Under the pieces are notes generated by a model, which was not told where the DNA came from, did no database searches, and saw only the letters and a program-made list of their open reading frames with translations. From Parabacteroides sp. TM07-1AC (lineage in GTDB: Bacteria > Bacteroidota > Bacteroidia > Bacteroidales > Tannerellaceae), in contig NZ_QUKD01000005.1 of NCBI RefSeq assembly GCF_003480915.1, positions 248,001-312,000 of the forward strand: a stretch of DNA of 64,000 nucleotides. The letters run 5' to 3'. Within the stretch, counting starts at the first letter, position 1, and the number at the start of each line of letters is the position of its first letter. A program made the translations under genes and the position numbers. Positions 45,777 to 54,255 of this stretch are shown here, in pieces.

Positions 45777-47399
45777 ATGAAAAAAAGCATCTTTTATCTC
45801 TGTCTTCTATTCATCGTGCAAACCGCCATTGCTGCAGACAGCCTGTATGTCAGGGAGCAGCAAATCCCGATTCTGATCGATCGTACAGACAATGTGCTGT
45901 TGGAAATGCGTATTCCTGCACAAAAAGGGGATATCTTAAATAAACTGACTCTTCAATTCGGTAATGAAACAAATACATCCGACATAAAAGCAGTCCGGTT
46001 GTTCTATAGCGGAGTCGAAGCACCTTCAAGGGAAGGGACTCATTTCAGTCCAATCACTTACATAACCGGATTTACCCGAAGAAATAGCCAGGCAGCCAAT
46101 CCGTCCTATTCCGTTAAACAGGATGAAGTAACCGCTCCGGGCAATACCATTACACTGACATCCAAACAGCCGATGGTAAAAGGTACAAACTATTACTGGG
46201 TGAGTATCGAGATGAAGCCGGAAACCTCTCTGCTGTCAAAAGTGTCTTTCACACTTCCGGAAGCAGTCATCAACAATAAACCGATGGAAATCACCTGGAG
46301 CGGCAAAGCAGAATCTCCCCGTCGTGTAGGTGTAGGCGTACGTCAGGGAGGTGATGACGGTTCCGCAGCATTCCGTATCCCAGGACTGGTGACAACAAAT
46401 AACGGCACTCTTCTGGGTGTTTATGATATCCGCTACAACAGCAGCGTAGACTTGCAGGAGATGGTCGACATAGGTGTAAGCCGTAGTACCGACAAAGGAC
46501 AGACCTGGGAACCGATGCGTGTTGCCATGACCTTCGGTGAAACCGGCGGTTTGCCTCATGCACAGAACGGCGTAGGCGATCCTTCCATCCTGGTAGATGA
46601 AAAGACAAACACGATCTGGATCGTTGCCGCCTGGACGCATGGCATGGGTAACGGACGTGCCTGGTGGAACTCCATGCCGGGCATGACTCCCGATGAAACC
46701 GCCCAATTAATGCTGGTAAAGAGTGAAGATGACGGCAAGACCTGGAGCGAACCGATCAATATCACCTCACAGGTAAAAGATCCTTCCTGGTACTTCCTGT
46801 TGCAAGGCCCGGGACGTGGTATCACCATGCAGGACGGAACTCTTGTATTTCCTATTCAGTTCATCGATGCAACACGCATACCGAATGCAGGTGTGATGTA
46901 CAGTAAAGACCGTGGTAAAACATGGCATCTGCACAACCTGGCACGCACCAATACTACCGAAGCACAGGTAGCAGAAGTAGAACCGGGTGTATTGATGCTG
47001 AACATGCGTGACAACCGTGGCGGTAGCCGTGCAGTAGCCATCACCAAAGACCTGGGTAAGACATGGACGGAACATCCATCCAATCGCAGTGCACTTCAGG
47101 AACCGGTATGTATGGCCAGCCTCATCAAGGTAGATGCTAAAGACAATATCACCGGTAAGAAACTATTATTGTTCTCCAACCCGAACACAACAAAGGGACG
47201 TAACCATATTACGATCAAAGCCAGTCTCGACGGCGGTCTGACCTGGCCGGCAGAGCATCAGGTATTGTTGGATGAAGCTGAAGGATGGGGGTATTCCTGC
47301 CTGTCGATGATCGATAAGGAAACAGTCGGTATCTTCTATGAGTCGAGTGTTGCACACATGACTTTCCAGGCGATCAGGATCACTGACCTTATTAAGTAA
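45777..47399 (+). CDS. nanH: Exo-alpha-sialidase (neuraminidase), secreted, GH33
   Basis: A 540-residue sialidase that releases terminal sialic acid from host glycans. A signal peptide ending TAIAAD is followed by an N-terminal beta-sandwich (about 25-180) and the six-bladed propeller. The FRIPG arginine motif is at residue 199, and Asp boxes include STDKGQTW, SEDDGKTW, SKDRGKTW, TKDLGKTW and SLDGGLTW. The N-terminal domain is the carbohydrate-binding one found in Bacteroides and Tannerella NanH. It is followed 4 bp later by the GH20 gene. Confidence 0.96.
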   Translation: MKKSIFYLCLLFIVQTAIAADSLYVREQQIPILIDRTDNVLLEMRIPAQKGDILNKLTLQFGNETNTSDIKAVRLFYSGVEAPSREGTHFSPITYITGFTRRNSQAANPSYSVKQDEVTAPGNTITLTSKQPMVKGTNYYWVSIEMKPETSLLSKVSFTLPEAVINNKPMEITWSGKAESPRRVGVGVRQGGDDGSAAFRIPGLVTTNNGTLLGVYDIRYNSSVDLQEMVDIGVSRSTDKGQTWEPMRVAMTFGETGGLPHAQNGVGDPSILVDEKTNTIWIVAAWTHGMGNGRAWWNSMPGMTPDETAQLMLVKSEDDGKTWSEPINITSQVKDPSWYFLLQGPGRGITMQDGTLVFPIQFIDATRIPNAGVMYSKDRGKTWHLHNLARTNTTEAQVAEVEPGVLMLNMRDNRGGSRAVAITKDLGKTWTEHPSNRSALQEPVCMASLIKVDAKDNITGKKLLLFSNPNTTKGRNHITIKASLDGGLTWPAEHQVLLDEAEGWGYSCLSMIDKETVGIFYESSVAHMTFQAIRITDLIK

Positions 47400-47403
47400 A
47401 CGG

Positions 47404-49413
47404 ATGAAGCAAAAACTGCTCATAACATTTATACTATGTTTATGGCTACCGGCGGTCTATGCTGACGGTAGCCTGAACTTACTTCCCCGGCCGCAGCAGG
47501 TGGATTGGACAAAGCAGACCTTCTCCGGCAAGGAAATTTCCCTCTCGCTGGACGGCAACACCGAACAAATGGTTACCGACTGGCTGCAGGAAAGCAATAT
47601 CGGCATAAATCCTGCCAGCAGGAAAGTGTTCCGGGTAACTCTTACCGACAACTTTCCGGAAGCGAAAATAAATCCGGAGGAAGCCTACAAACTACAGGTT
47701 TCATCGCAGGGAATCTCCATCAAAGCAACCACCGAACAGGGAGTGTATTGGGCTATCCAGACGCTCCGCCAGCTGACGGAGAAAAAGGGTGACAAATCCT
47801 ATGTCACAGGATGCACCATTACAGACTGGCCCGCTTTCCGTATCCGCGGATTTATGCAGGACGTAGGCCGTTCGTATATCTCGATGGAAGAACTGAAACG
47901 CGAGATAGCCAAACTGGCACAATATAAGATCAACGTATTCCACTGGCACCTCACGGAGAATCAGTCCTGGCGCCTGGAAAGTAAAATCTTCCCGATGCTC
48001 AACGACAGTGTCCATACGACTCGTATGCCGGGCAAATACTACACATTGGAAGAAGCCAAAGAACTGGTCGAGTTCTGTAAGCAACATCAGGTATTACTCA
48101 TTCCCGAATTTGATATGCCGGGACACAGTGCCGCTTTCATCAGCACCTTCCGCCACGACATGCAAAGTCCGGAAGGCATGAAAATACTGAAACAGCTGAT
48201 CGAAGAAGTGTGCGAGACATTCGATGTGCCGTACCTGCATATCGGAACCGACGAAGTGAAATTCACCAACCCGCAATTCGTTCCCGAAATGGTTGCTTTC
48301 GTACGGTCAAAAGGCAAAAAAGTGATCTCCTGGAATCCGGGATGGCACTATCAGCCGGGAGAGATCGACATGATCCATATGTGGAGTTACCGGGGTAAGC
48401 TACAGGAAGGAATCCCCACCATAGACTCACGTTTCCATTATCTGAACCATTTCGATACTTTTGCCGATCTGCGCGGATTGTTCATGAGCAATATCTACCG
48501 TCATACCGAAGGCAGCGACGATATGGCAGGTGTGATCCTGGCTGTCTGGAACGACCGCCTGGTACAACCGGAAGAGAAAATCATCAACGAGAATTATCTG
48601 TATCCGAACATGCTGACCATTGCCGAACGTTCCTGGAGAGGGGGCGGCTATGAATACTTCGATAAATACGGCACGAATATGCCTCCGGAAAGCAGCGAGG
48701 AATACAAAGCATTTGCAGAATTCGAGCAGCGTCTGCTCTGGCATAAAGAACATCATTTCAAAGGCTATCCGTTCCCGTACGTTAAACAGACAGGCATCCA
48801 CTGGCGCATCACCGATGCTTTCCCGAATAACGGAAACAAGGGCAGCATATTCCCTCCGGAAACCGAATTGAAAGACAGTTATACATACGAAGGAAAGACC
48901 TACGGCACCAACGACACCGAAGGAGCCGGAATCTATCTGCGCCATGTATGGGGCAACACAATTCCCTGCTTCTATAAAGATCCGCAGGAAAACCATACCG
49001 CTTATGCCTGGACCTGGGTTTACTCTCCCAAAGACCAGGAAGCCGGTGCCTGGATCGAGTTCCAGAACTACGGACGCTCGGAAATGGACCTCGCCCCGCC
49101 ACAGGGACAATGGGACTATAAAGGAAGCCGCATATGGCTGAACGACGAAGAGATACTGCCTCCTATATGGGCAGCTACCCATAAGGAGAAATCGAATGAA
49201 GTTCCGCTGGGGAACGAGAACTGTGTAGGCCGTGAACCGACGAAAGTCCATCTGCAAAAAGGATGGAACAAAGTGTTTATGAAACTGCCTGTAGGGGAAT
49301 TTCGTCTGCCGGAAGTACGGCTCGTCAAGTGGATGTTCACCTTCGCACTCGTTACGCTGGACGGAGAAAAAGCAGTGGACGGACTGACCTACTCGCCGGA
49401 TAAGAAAAGATAA
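47404..49413 (+). CDS. GH20 beta-N-acetylhexosaminidase, secreted
   Basis: A 669-residue family 20 enzyme that would remove beta-GlcNAc/GalNAc exposed after desialylation. It has a signal peptide (CLWLPAVYADG), the GH20b domain (to about residue 130), and the barrel with the catalytic Asp283-Glu284 pair in HIGTDEVKF and the substrate-site WHLTENQSW. The C-terminal region beyond ~480 is a beta-domain not found in short GH20 enzymes (GIYLRHVWGNTIPCFYK). It lies 4 bp after the sialidase and 15 bp before the esterase gene, so it is translated with them. Confidence 0.94.
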   Translation: MKQKLLITFILCLWLPAVYADGSLNLLPRPQQVDWTKQTFSGKEISLSLDGNTEQMVTDWLQESNIGINPASRKVFRVTLTDNFPEAKINPEEAYKLQVSSQGISIKATTEQGVYWAIQTLRQLTEKKGDKSYVTGCTITDWPAFRIRGFMQDVGRSYISMEELKREIAKLAQYKINVFHWHLTENQSWRLESKIFPMLNDSVHTTRMPGKYYTLEEAKELVEFCKQHQVLLIPEFDMPGHSAAFISTFRHDMQSPEGMKILKQLIEEVCETFDVPYLHIGTDEVKFTNPQFVPEMVAFVRSKGKKVISWNPGWHYQPGEIDMIHMWSYRGKLQEGIPTIDSRFHYLNHFDTFADLRGLFMSNIYRHTEGSDDMAGVILAVWNDRLVQPEEKIINENYLYPNMLTIAERSWRGGGYEYFDKYGTNMPPESSEEYKAFAEFEQRLLWHKEHHFKGYPFPYVKQTGIHWRITDAFPNNGNKGSIFPPETELKDSYTYEGKTYGTNDTEGAGIYLRHVWGNTIPCFYKDPQENHTAYAWTWVYSPKDQEAGAWIEFQNYGRSEMDLAPPQGQWDYKGSRIWLNDEEILPPIWAATHKEKSNEVPLGNENCVGREPTKVHLQKGWNKVFMKLPVGEFRLPEVRLVKWMFTFALVTLDGEKAVDGLTYSPDKKR

Positions 49414-49428
49414 ACAGATCATCATACA

Positions 49429-51528
49429 ATGAAAAAAACTCTTTTATTACTATGCTTGTTACTCTGCACGACCGCCTATGCTCAGAAAAAGATCAAGGTG
49501 GCTTGTGTAGGTAACAGTGTAACCTACGGTGCAGGCATAGACAACCGGGAAGTAAACTCGTATCCGGCACAATTACAGCGTATGCTGGGAGAGGATTACG
49601 AAGTAATGAACTTTGGAAAAAGCGGTGCCACCTTACTGAACAAAGGCCATCGTCCGTACTGCGAACAAGAAGAATATAAAGCCGCTCTCGACTTTGCCGG
49701 CGACCTGGTTGTCATCCATCTCGGACTCAACGACACCGATCCGCGCAACTGGCCGAATTACCGGGATAACTTCGTCGCGGATTATCTTTCCCTGATCGAA
49801 TCGTTCCGGAAAGTAAACCCGGCATGCAAAATATGGATTTGCCGGATGACACCGATCTCTCATCGCCATCCGCGTTTCAAGTCGGGTACACGCGACTGGT
49901 ACTGGCAGGAACAGGCGACAATCGAAGAGATAGCCAGCCTGGGAAATACCGGATTGATCGATCTCCAGGCAGGACTTTATAACCGTCCGGATCTCTTGCC
50001 CGATGCCCTGCACCCGACAGCCGAAGGGGCAGGTATCCTGGCAAAGACGATCTGCCGGGAACTGACTGGTAATTACGGAGGGTTGCAAATGCCCGTCACT
50101 TACTCAGACAATATGGTCCTGCAGCGGGAAAAGCCGTTATCCGTAACCGGTATTGCCAATGCCGGTCAAAAGGTAACAGTTCAAATAGCCGGTCAGAAAA
50201 AGGAAGCGGTGACAGCCCCGAACGGTAAATGGTCTGTTACCCTCGAACCGCTCCGGGCCGGAGGTCCTTATGAGCTGACGATAGAGGCTTCTTCCGATAA
50301 AAAGGGCAAAAAGAAAGCGGGCGATTCACAAAAGATCGTCTACAAAAATGTCTTAATCGGCGAAGTATGGCTCTGTTCCGGCCAGTCAAATATGGCTTTC
50401 CGGGTGAATGAACTGGTCTCTTTGCAACACAAGGAACTGACTGAATATGCCGGTAAACAACCGCAAATACGCCTGTTCAATATGGAGCCACGCTGGTTCA
50501 CGAATGCGGTGGAATGGGATGAAGCGGTAATGGATTCGCTCAACCGACTGCAATATTATCACGACACACAATGGACGGTATGCAACGAACAAACAGCCGA
50601 TAAGTTCTCCGCCGTAGCTTTCTCCTTCGGACGAATGTTGTCGGACAGCCTGCAGGTTCCGGTCGGACTCATACTGAATGCTGTCGGAGGTTCGGGAACC
50701 GAAGCATGGATAGACCGGAAAACACTGGAGTTCGACTTCACCGATATCCTGTATAACTGGACAGAGAACGATTTCATCCAGGATTGGGTACGCGGCCGTG
50801 CCGCCCTCAACATAAAGAAATCGACCAACAAACAACAACGGCATCCGTACGAACCCTGTTACCTGTATGAAACAGGCATCGAGCCGTTGCAGCAATATCC
50901 GATCAGAGGAATCATCTGGTATCAGGGTGAATCGAATGCACAGAATATAGAGACACACGAGCGTCTGTTCCCATTGCTGGTGAATAGCTGGCGGGAGAAC
51001 TGGCAAGAGGAACTACCGTTCTACTATGTTCAACTGTCGAGTATCGACCGTCCGAGCTGGACCTGGTTCCGTGACAGCCAGCGCCGGATGATGCAGGAAA
51101 TTCCCAATTGCGGAATGGCGGTAAGCAGCGACCGGGGAGATTCGTTGGACGTACACCCGAGATACAAACGTGAAATAGGAGAGCGGCTCGCACGTTGGGC
51201 TTTAAACCAAACCTACGGACATCGGCTCACTCCATCAGGCCCGCTCTTCCGTTCGGTTGAGTTCAAGGACGATGCCGCCTATATCACCTTCGATTATGCA
51301 GAGGGCTTGCATACTTCCGACGGACAGCCGATACGGACCTTTGAAATAGCCGAATACGACGGGTTATTTGTTCCGGCAGAGGCTGAAATTGTCGATGGAA
51401 AGGTCAAAGTCCGGAGCGATAAGATCGACCGTCCCCAATTAGTCCGCTACGGATGGCAACCTTTCACCCGTGCCAATCTGGTGAACGGGGACGAACTTCC
51501 GGCTTCCACATTCAGATCCAAAGAGTAA
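49429..51528 (+). CDS. Two-domain sialate O-acetylesterase
   Basis: A 699-residue exported protein with two esterase domains. The N-terminal domain is SGNH/GDSL type, with Ser30 in VGNSVTYGAG and the terminal DALHPT block near residue 190. The C-terminal domain is of the sialate O-acetylesterase (SASA) type, with Ser320 in LCSGQSNMAF and GIIWYQGESNA. Together they should strip O-acetyl groups from sialic acids so that the sialidase and lyase can act. The combination is known from NanS-type enzymes of oral and gut Bacteroidetes. Signal peptide ends CTTAYAQ. Neighbouring genes support the sialic-acid assignment. Confidence 0.93.
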   Translation: MKKTLLLLCLLLCTTAYAQKKIKVACVGNSVTYGAGIDNREVNSYPAQLQRMLGEDYEVMNFGKSGATLLNKGHRPYCEQEEYKAALDFAGDLVVIHLGLNDTDPRNWPNYRDNFVADYLSLIESFRKVNPACKIWICRMTPISHRHPRFKSGTRDWYWQEQATIEEIASLGNTGLIDLQAGLYNRPDLLPDALHPTAEGAGILAKTICRELTGNYGGLQMPVTYSDNMVLQREKPLSVTGIANAGQKVTVQIAGQKKEAVTAPNGKWSVTLEPLRAGGPYELTIEASSDKKGKKKAGDSQKIVYKNVLIGEVWLCSGQSNMAFRVNELVSLQHKELTEYAGKQPQIRLFNMEPRWFTNAVEWDEAVMDSLNRLQYYHDTQWTVCNEQTADKFSAVAFSFGRMLSDSLQVPVGLILNAVGGSGTEAWIDRKTLEFDFTDILYNWTENDFIQDWVRGRAALNIKKSTNKQQRHPYEPCYLYETGIEPLQQYPIRGIIWYQGESNAQNIETHERLFPLLVNSWRENWQEELPFYYVQLSSIDRPSWTWFRDSQRRMMQEIPNCGMAVSSDRGDSLDVHPRYKREIGERLARWALNQTYGHRLTPSGPLFRSVEFKDDAAYITFDYAEGLHTSDGQPIRTFEIAEYDGLFVPAEAEIVDGKVKVRSDKIDRPQLVRYGWQPFTRANLVNGDELPASTFRSKE

Positions 51529-51546
51529 CTTTATAGTAATACCAAG

Positions 51547-52752
51547 ATGTACGACAAATCAATAATAACCGGATGGTTGATCCTCCTGCTTTTTTCATTG
51601 GCAGGATGTAACCATTCTACATCTGAAAAAACAGCAAACATCATGATCAACTGGAATAAATTACCCGACCTGCCGGGCATGGCAGACACCGCATCACTGG
51701 GAGTATCGGCTCCGTTTACCGGCATAAGTAACGGAATGCTACTGGTAGCCGGTGGTTGCAACTTCCCCGACAAACCTGTCACAGAAGGCGGTGCAAAAAA
51801 ATACTACAGCGACATATTCGCCCTCGACCTTTCCAACCCGGCCGGCGGATGGAAAAAAGCAGGCAATCTACCTTTTCCGGTAGCCTACGGCGCAGCAGTT
51901 ACTACCCCCGAAGGTATTATCTGCATCGGAGGAAACAATAGCGACACCTTCTTCCCGGATGTATGCCTGTTATCCTGGAATACGACCGATGAAAAGGCGG
52001 AAATCAATACACTGCCATCTCTTCCGGCCCCCATGGACAATCTTTCTGCAACCTATACAGACCACACGGTGTATGTGGCCGGAGGAAACGAAAATATGCT
52101 TCCATGCAATAGTTTCCTCTCCATGAACTTAACAACAAAAAGCAATTGGGTAAACCAGCCCGACTTCCCGGGAGCAGCACGCGTCCAGCCTGTTCTGGTA
52201 GCCCAAAAGTCAGCAGACGGTGTACGTATCTACCTGGCCGGAGGTTTCCAGCCCATTCAGAACGATACGGAAGCGATCGTGCCTCACGATATGCTCTCAT
52301 ACCATCCCGCAACAAAAACGTGGAGAACGGAATCAGAACTGCCTTTATTCAAAGATGGAAAACATCGCACCTTCACCGGAGGTTGTGCCGTCTCTTATGG
52401 CGACAGTTCAATCCTGCTGATGGGTGGTGTCAACTACGACCGTTTCCTTGCCGCCGTCAACCGTCCGAAACTGATCGAGGCAGCCGAAGCCCAGGGAGAC
52501 ACAACTTTGGTCAAGACGTTACAGGAGGAAGGCAAAACTTATATGCACCATCCGGTGGAATGGTACAAATTCAACACGGCTTTGTTGCAATACAACACAT
52601 TCACTAAAGAATGGACCGATCTGGGCGATTACGAACCATTAGCCCGTGCCGGAGCAGGAGCCATACTCAAAGGCGACAGCCTCATTATCGTCAACGGCGA
52701 GTTAAAACCGGGTATCCGTACCCCACAGGTCAACCTGGCCATCATAGAATAA
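51547..52752 (+). CDS. nanM: Kelch-repeat N-acetylneuraminate mutarotase-like lipoprotein
   Basis: A 401-residue six-bladed Kelch protein with a lipoprotein signal (LLFSLAGC). The Kelch blades show LVAGGCNFPD, ICIGGNNSD, YVAGGNEN, YLAGGFQP and ILLMGGVNYDR. It matches the cyclically permuted mutarotase family, which speeds the conversion of alpha to beta N-acetylneuraminate. It ends the nan cluster, 18 bp after the esterase gene. Its export and lipid anchor place it where sialidase products accumulate. Beyond it lies the repeat-rich gap. Confidence 0.9.
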   Translation: MYDKSIITGWLILLLFSLAGCNHSTSEKTANIMINWNKLPDLPGMADTASLGVSAPFTGISNGMLLVAGGCNFPDKPVTEGGAKKYYSDIFALDLSNPAGGWKKAGNLPFPVAYGAAVTTPEGIICIGGNNSDTFFPDVCLLSWNTTDEKAEINTLPSLPAPMDNLSATYTDHTVYVAGGNENMLPCNSFLSMNLTTKSNWVNQPDFPGAARVQPVLVAQKSADGVRIYLAGGFQPIQNDTEAIVPHDMLSYHPATKTWRTESELPLFKDGKHRTFTGGCAVSYGDSSILLMGGVNYDRFLAAVNRPKLIEAAEAQGDTTLVKTLQEEGKTYMHHPVEWYKFNTALLQYNTFTKEWTDLGDYEPLARAGAGAILKGDSLIIVNGELKPGIRTPQVNLAIIE

Positions 52753-52775
52753 ACGCTTTCTACATAAAGTTTCAG

Positions 52776-53025
52776 AAAAGTATTTGTCATTTGCAATATC
52801 CCGATATAACACACAATTATTCAAGGGATAAAGGCATGGCAAATACTTTTTTTATTTGCAATGGCGTTTGTCATCTGTCATGAGATACACAAAGTTTTTA
52901 AAAAGTATCTGCCATCTGTCACATCACGATGTAACAAGCAGGTTTACAGATAGTAAAATATGGCAGACCTTTCTTTTTATCTGCAACTGCATCTGCCATC
53001 TGTCACCAGTATTGCAAGGGAAAGT
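52776..53025. repeat. 125-bp tandem duplication with hairpin-forming arms
   Basis: The unit starts AAAAGTAT at 52776 and again at 52901. In unit 1, TTTGTCAT pairs with ATGGCAAA (52836-52843); in unit 2, TCTGCCAT pairs with ATGGCAGA (52960-52967). The T-A to C-G double change keeps the stem. Both units share CGATRTAACA and end with CATCTGTCA. The pairing supports a transcribed or folded structure. Confidence 0.75.
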
Positions 53026-53045
53026 TTATCTGTTAATAGTCAGGC

Positions 53046-53211
53046 AACTACCTGTTAAGTCGGGAGAAACTAATACAAAAGTCGTTACTCAGTAAAACTA
53101 CCCTGTACAGGGTAGCCAGCCAGGGTGTAGAGGGTAGCTACGCAGGGTGTACAGTGTAATCGACTAGGGTGTAGAGGGTAGGAATAGTGAGTCAGGACTT
53201 AACAGGTAGTT
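53046..53211. repeat. 16-bp inverted repeat bounding the 22-bp array
   Basis: AACTACCTGTTAAGTC (53046-53061) is the exact reverse complement of GACTTAACAGGTAGTT (53196-53211). The 166-bp interval contains the 22-bp-period array. The flanks show no direct target-site duplication and no open frame of useful size, so it is not a typical insertion sequence. Confidence 0.8.
53098..53182. repeat. Four-copy array on an exact 22-bp grid, AGGGTGTASAGGGTAG
   Basis: Copies begin at 53100, 53122, 53144 and 53166, all 22 bp apart. The first lies within the 18-bp palindrome CTACCCTGTACAGGGTAG (53098-53115). Copies 1 and 3 carry TGTACAG, and copies 2 and 4 carry TGTAGAG, so odd and even copies alternate. 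Confidence 0.9.
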
Positions 53212-53251
53212 CCTCCCTTATTAACGATTAAAAGGTGCAGGACCTGGTACC

Positions 53252-53383
53252 AGTTGCCCCCGACGCAAGACATAATAACTACCTACTTGCCTCCGGTTTG
53301 GAACAAAATCAGTCACAACTTGCCTCCTTTTTAGAACAAAAACAGCTTCAACTTGCCTCCGGTTTGAAACAAATACTTATATT
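53252..53383. repeat. 33-bp-period array, three clear copies plus one degenerate
   Basis: ACTTGCCTCC begins at 53285, 53318 and 53351, 33 bp apart, and a degenerate fourth, AGTTGCCCCC, begins at 53252. Copies 2 and 4 share CCGGTTTG. In one frame it reads as an 11-residue repeat (QLASGLEQ-like), but without a plausible gene around it. Confidence 0.8.
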
Positions 53384-53475
53384 TTCAATTGTAAATCAGT
53401 CACATATACAGCTATGTTCAAAAGAAACATCGATAGCTCGCTTCACTCTTTTATAGAATGCGGAAATACCCGTTA

Positions 53476-54252
53476 TCAATTAGTGCCGGGCTTTTCTGTA
53501 TTCTTGCCTTTCAACCGTTTTATATCATACCCAAACAGCGCAAAATCCCCCAGACACGGATCATCGGGAAAGACCTCTTTCAAAGCTTCGGTTATCTCGA
53601 TGGCTGTTTTTAAGGTGGCATTCTTTTGAGCGGTCAGTCCCAGTTCCAAGGATATCTGATGGACATGTGTATCTAAAGGAATGATCAGTTCATGGGGGCG
53701 TATCGATGTTCCCCAGATTCCGAAATCGACAATACCGTCTTTCCGGACCATCCAACGAAGGAACATAGCCAGACGTTTACAGGCGGATGTACCGGTCAAT
53801 ACCGGAATACCTTCGATACCCGAAAAGACATCCTGTATTTTCGTAATCGGATTGGGGTATGGACTGGCAGCCAAGGCATCTTCCAGCGATTCATGTTCTT
53901 CATAGATACATTTCAACCGCTCGCACAATTGCCGGAGATGGGAGTAGGTGTAGAAACGGTAAAAAGTATCCCTTTTGCCCGGTTCCACCGCATTTCCCGG
54001 CAAGTATTTATAACCTTCCTCCATAATCCAGCGGTACGGACTGACACCCATCGCCGCATGCAGTTCGTTTGCCTTCCGCAAGATCAGTTCCCGTCGTCCG
54101 TAAGAGATCCAGGAGGTGAGAAAGGCGGAGACTTCTATGTCTTTCTTTTCGGTGTACCGGTGCGGAAACTGCACCGGATCGTCCGGAATAAAGGTATCTA
54201 CGTTATATTCTTTTGCCCAACGACGGAGCTTTTCTTTTATCTGTTCATCCAT
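53476..54252 (-). CDS. TIGR02757/DUF2400 family protein
   Basis: A 258-residue protein of the TIGR02757 (DUF2400) family, common in Bacteroidetes. Family marks include VQFPHRYTEKKDIEVSAFL near residue 30, PNPITKIQDVFSG, and the C-terminal ELIIPLDTHVHQISLELGL, LGDFALFGYDIKRL. The fold is predicted helical, with a resemblance to helix-hairpin-helix DNA glycosylases; the function is not established. Its start lies 3 bp after the stop of the AlkD-like gene, so the two are cotranscribed with the dehydrogenase gene upstream. Confidence 0.9.
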   Translation of the reverse strand: MDEQIKEKLRRWAKEYNVDTFIPDDPVQFPHRYTEKKDIEVSAFLTSWISYGRRELILRKANELHAAMGVSPYRWIMEEGYKYLPGNAVEPGKRDTFYRFYTYSHLRQLCERLKCIYEEHESLEDALAASPYPNPITKIQDVFSGIEGIPVLTGTSACKRLAMFLRWMVRKDGIVDFGIWGTSIRPHELIIPLDTHVHQISLELGLTAQKNATLKTAIEITEALKEVFPDDPCLGDFALFGYDIKRLKGKNTEKPGTN

Positions 54253-54255
54253 CTG

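Larger units (their letters stand above)
52753..53475. other. 723-bp gene-free region packed with repeats
   Basis: No credible gene on either strand. It contains, in order, a 125-bp tandem duplication (52776-53025), a 16-bp inverted repeat (53046-53061 and 53196-53211) enclosing a 22-bp-period array (53098-53182), and a 33-bp-period array (53252-53383). It lies between the end of the nan cluster and the convergent TIGR02757 gene. The short open frames inside it are products of the repeats. Confidence 0.85.

Noticed and set aside
48427..49425. 332-codon minus-strand open frame
   Set aside because: Antisense to the GH20 gene with no domain match; a high-GC-third-position shadow.
52856..53095. 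79-codon open frame in the repeat region
   Set aside because: It runs across the 125-bp duplication and part of the inverted repeat, with no signal, domain or start context; its codons follow the repeat.
53046..53211. Insertion sequence with terminal inverted repeats
   Set aside because: There is no transposase frame in the 166 bp and no target-site duplication at the ends; at most a tiny non-autonomous element.
53235..53456. 73-codon open frame with an 11-residue repeat
   Set aside because: The repeat comes from the 33-bp DNA period; the first copy is degenerate and the frame begins without a promoter or recognisable domain.
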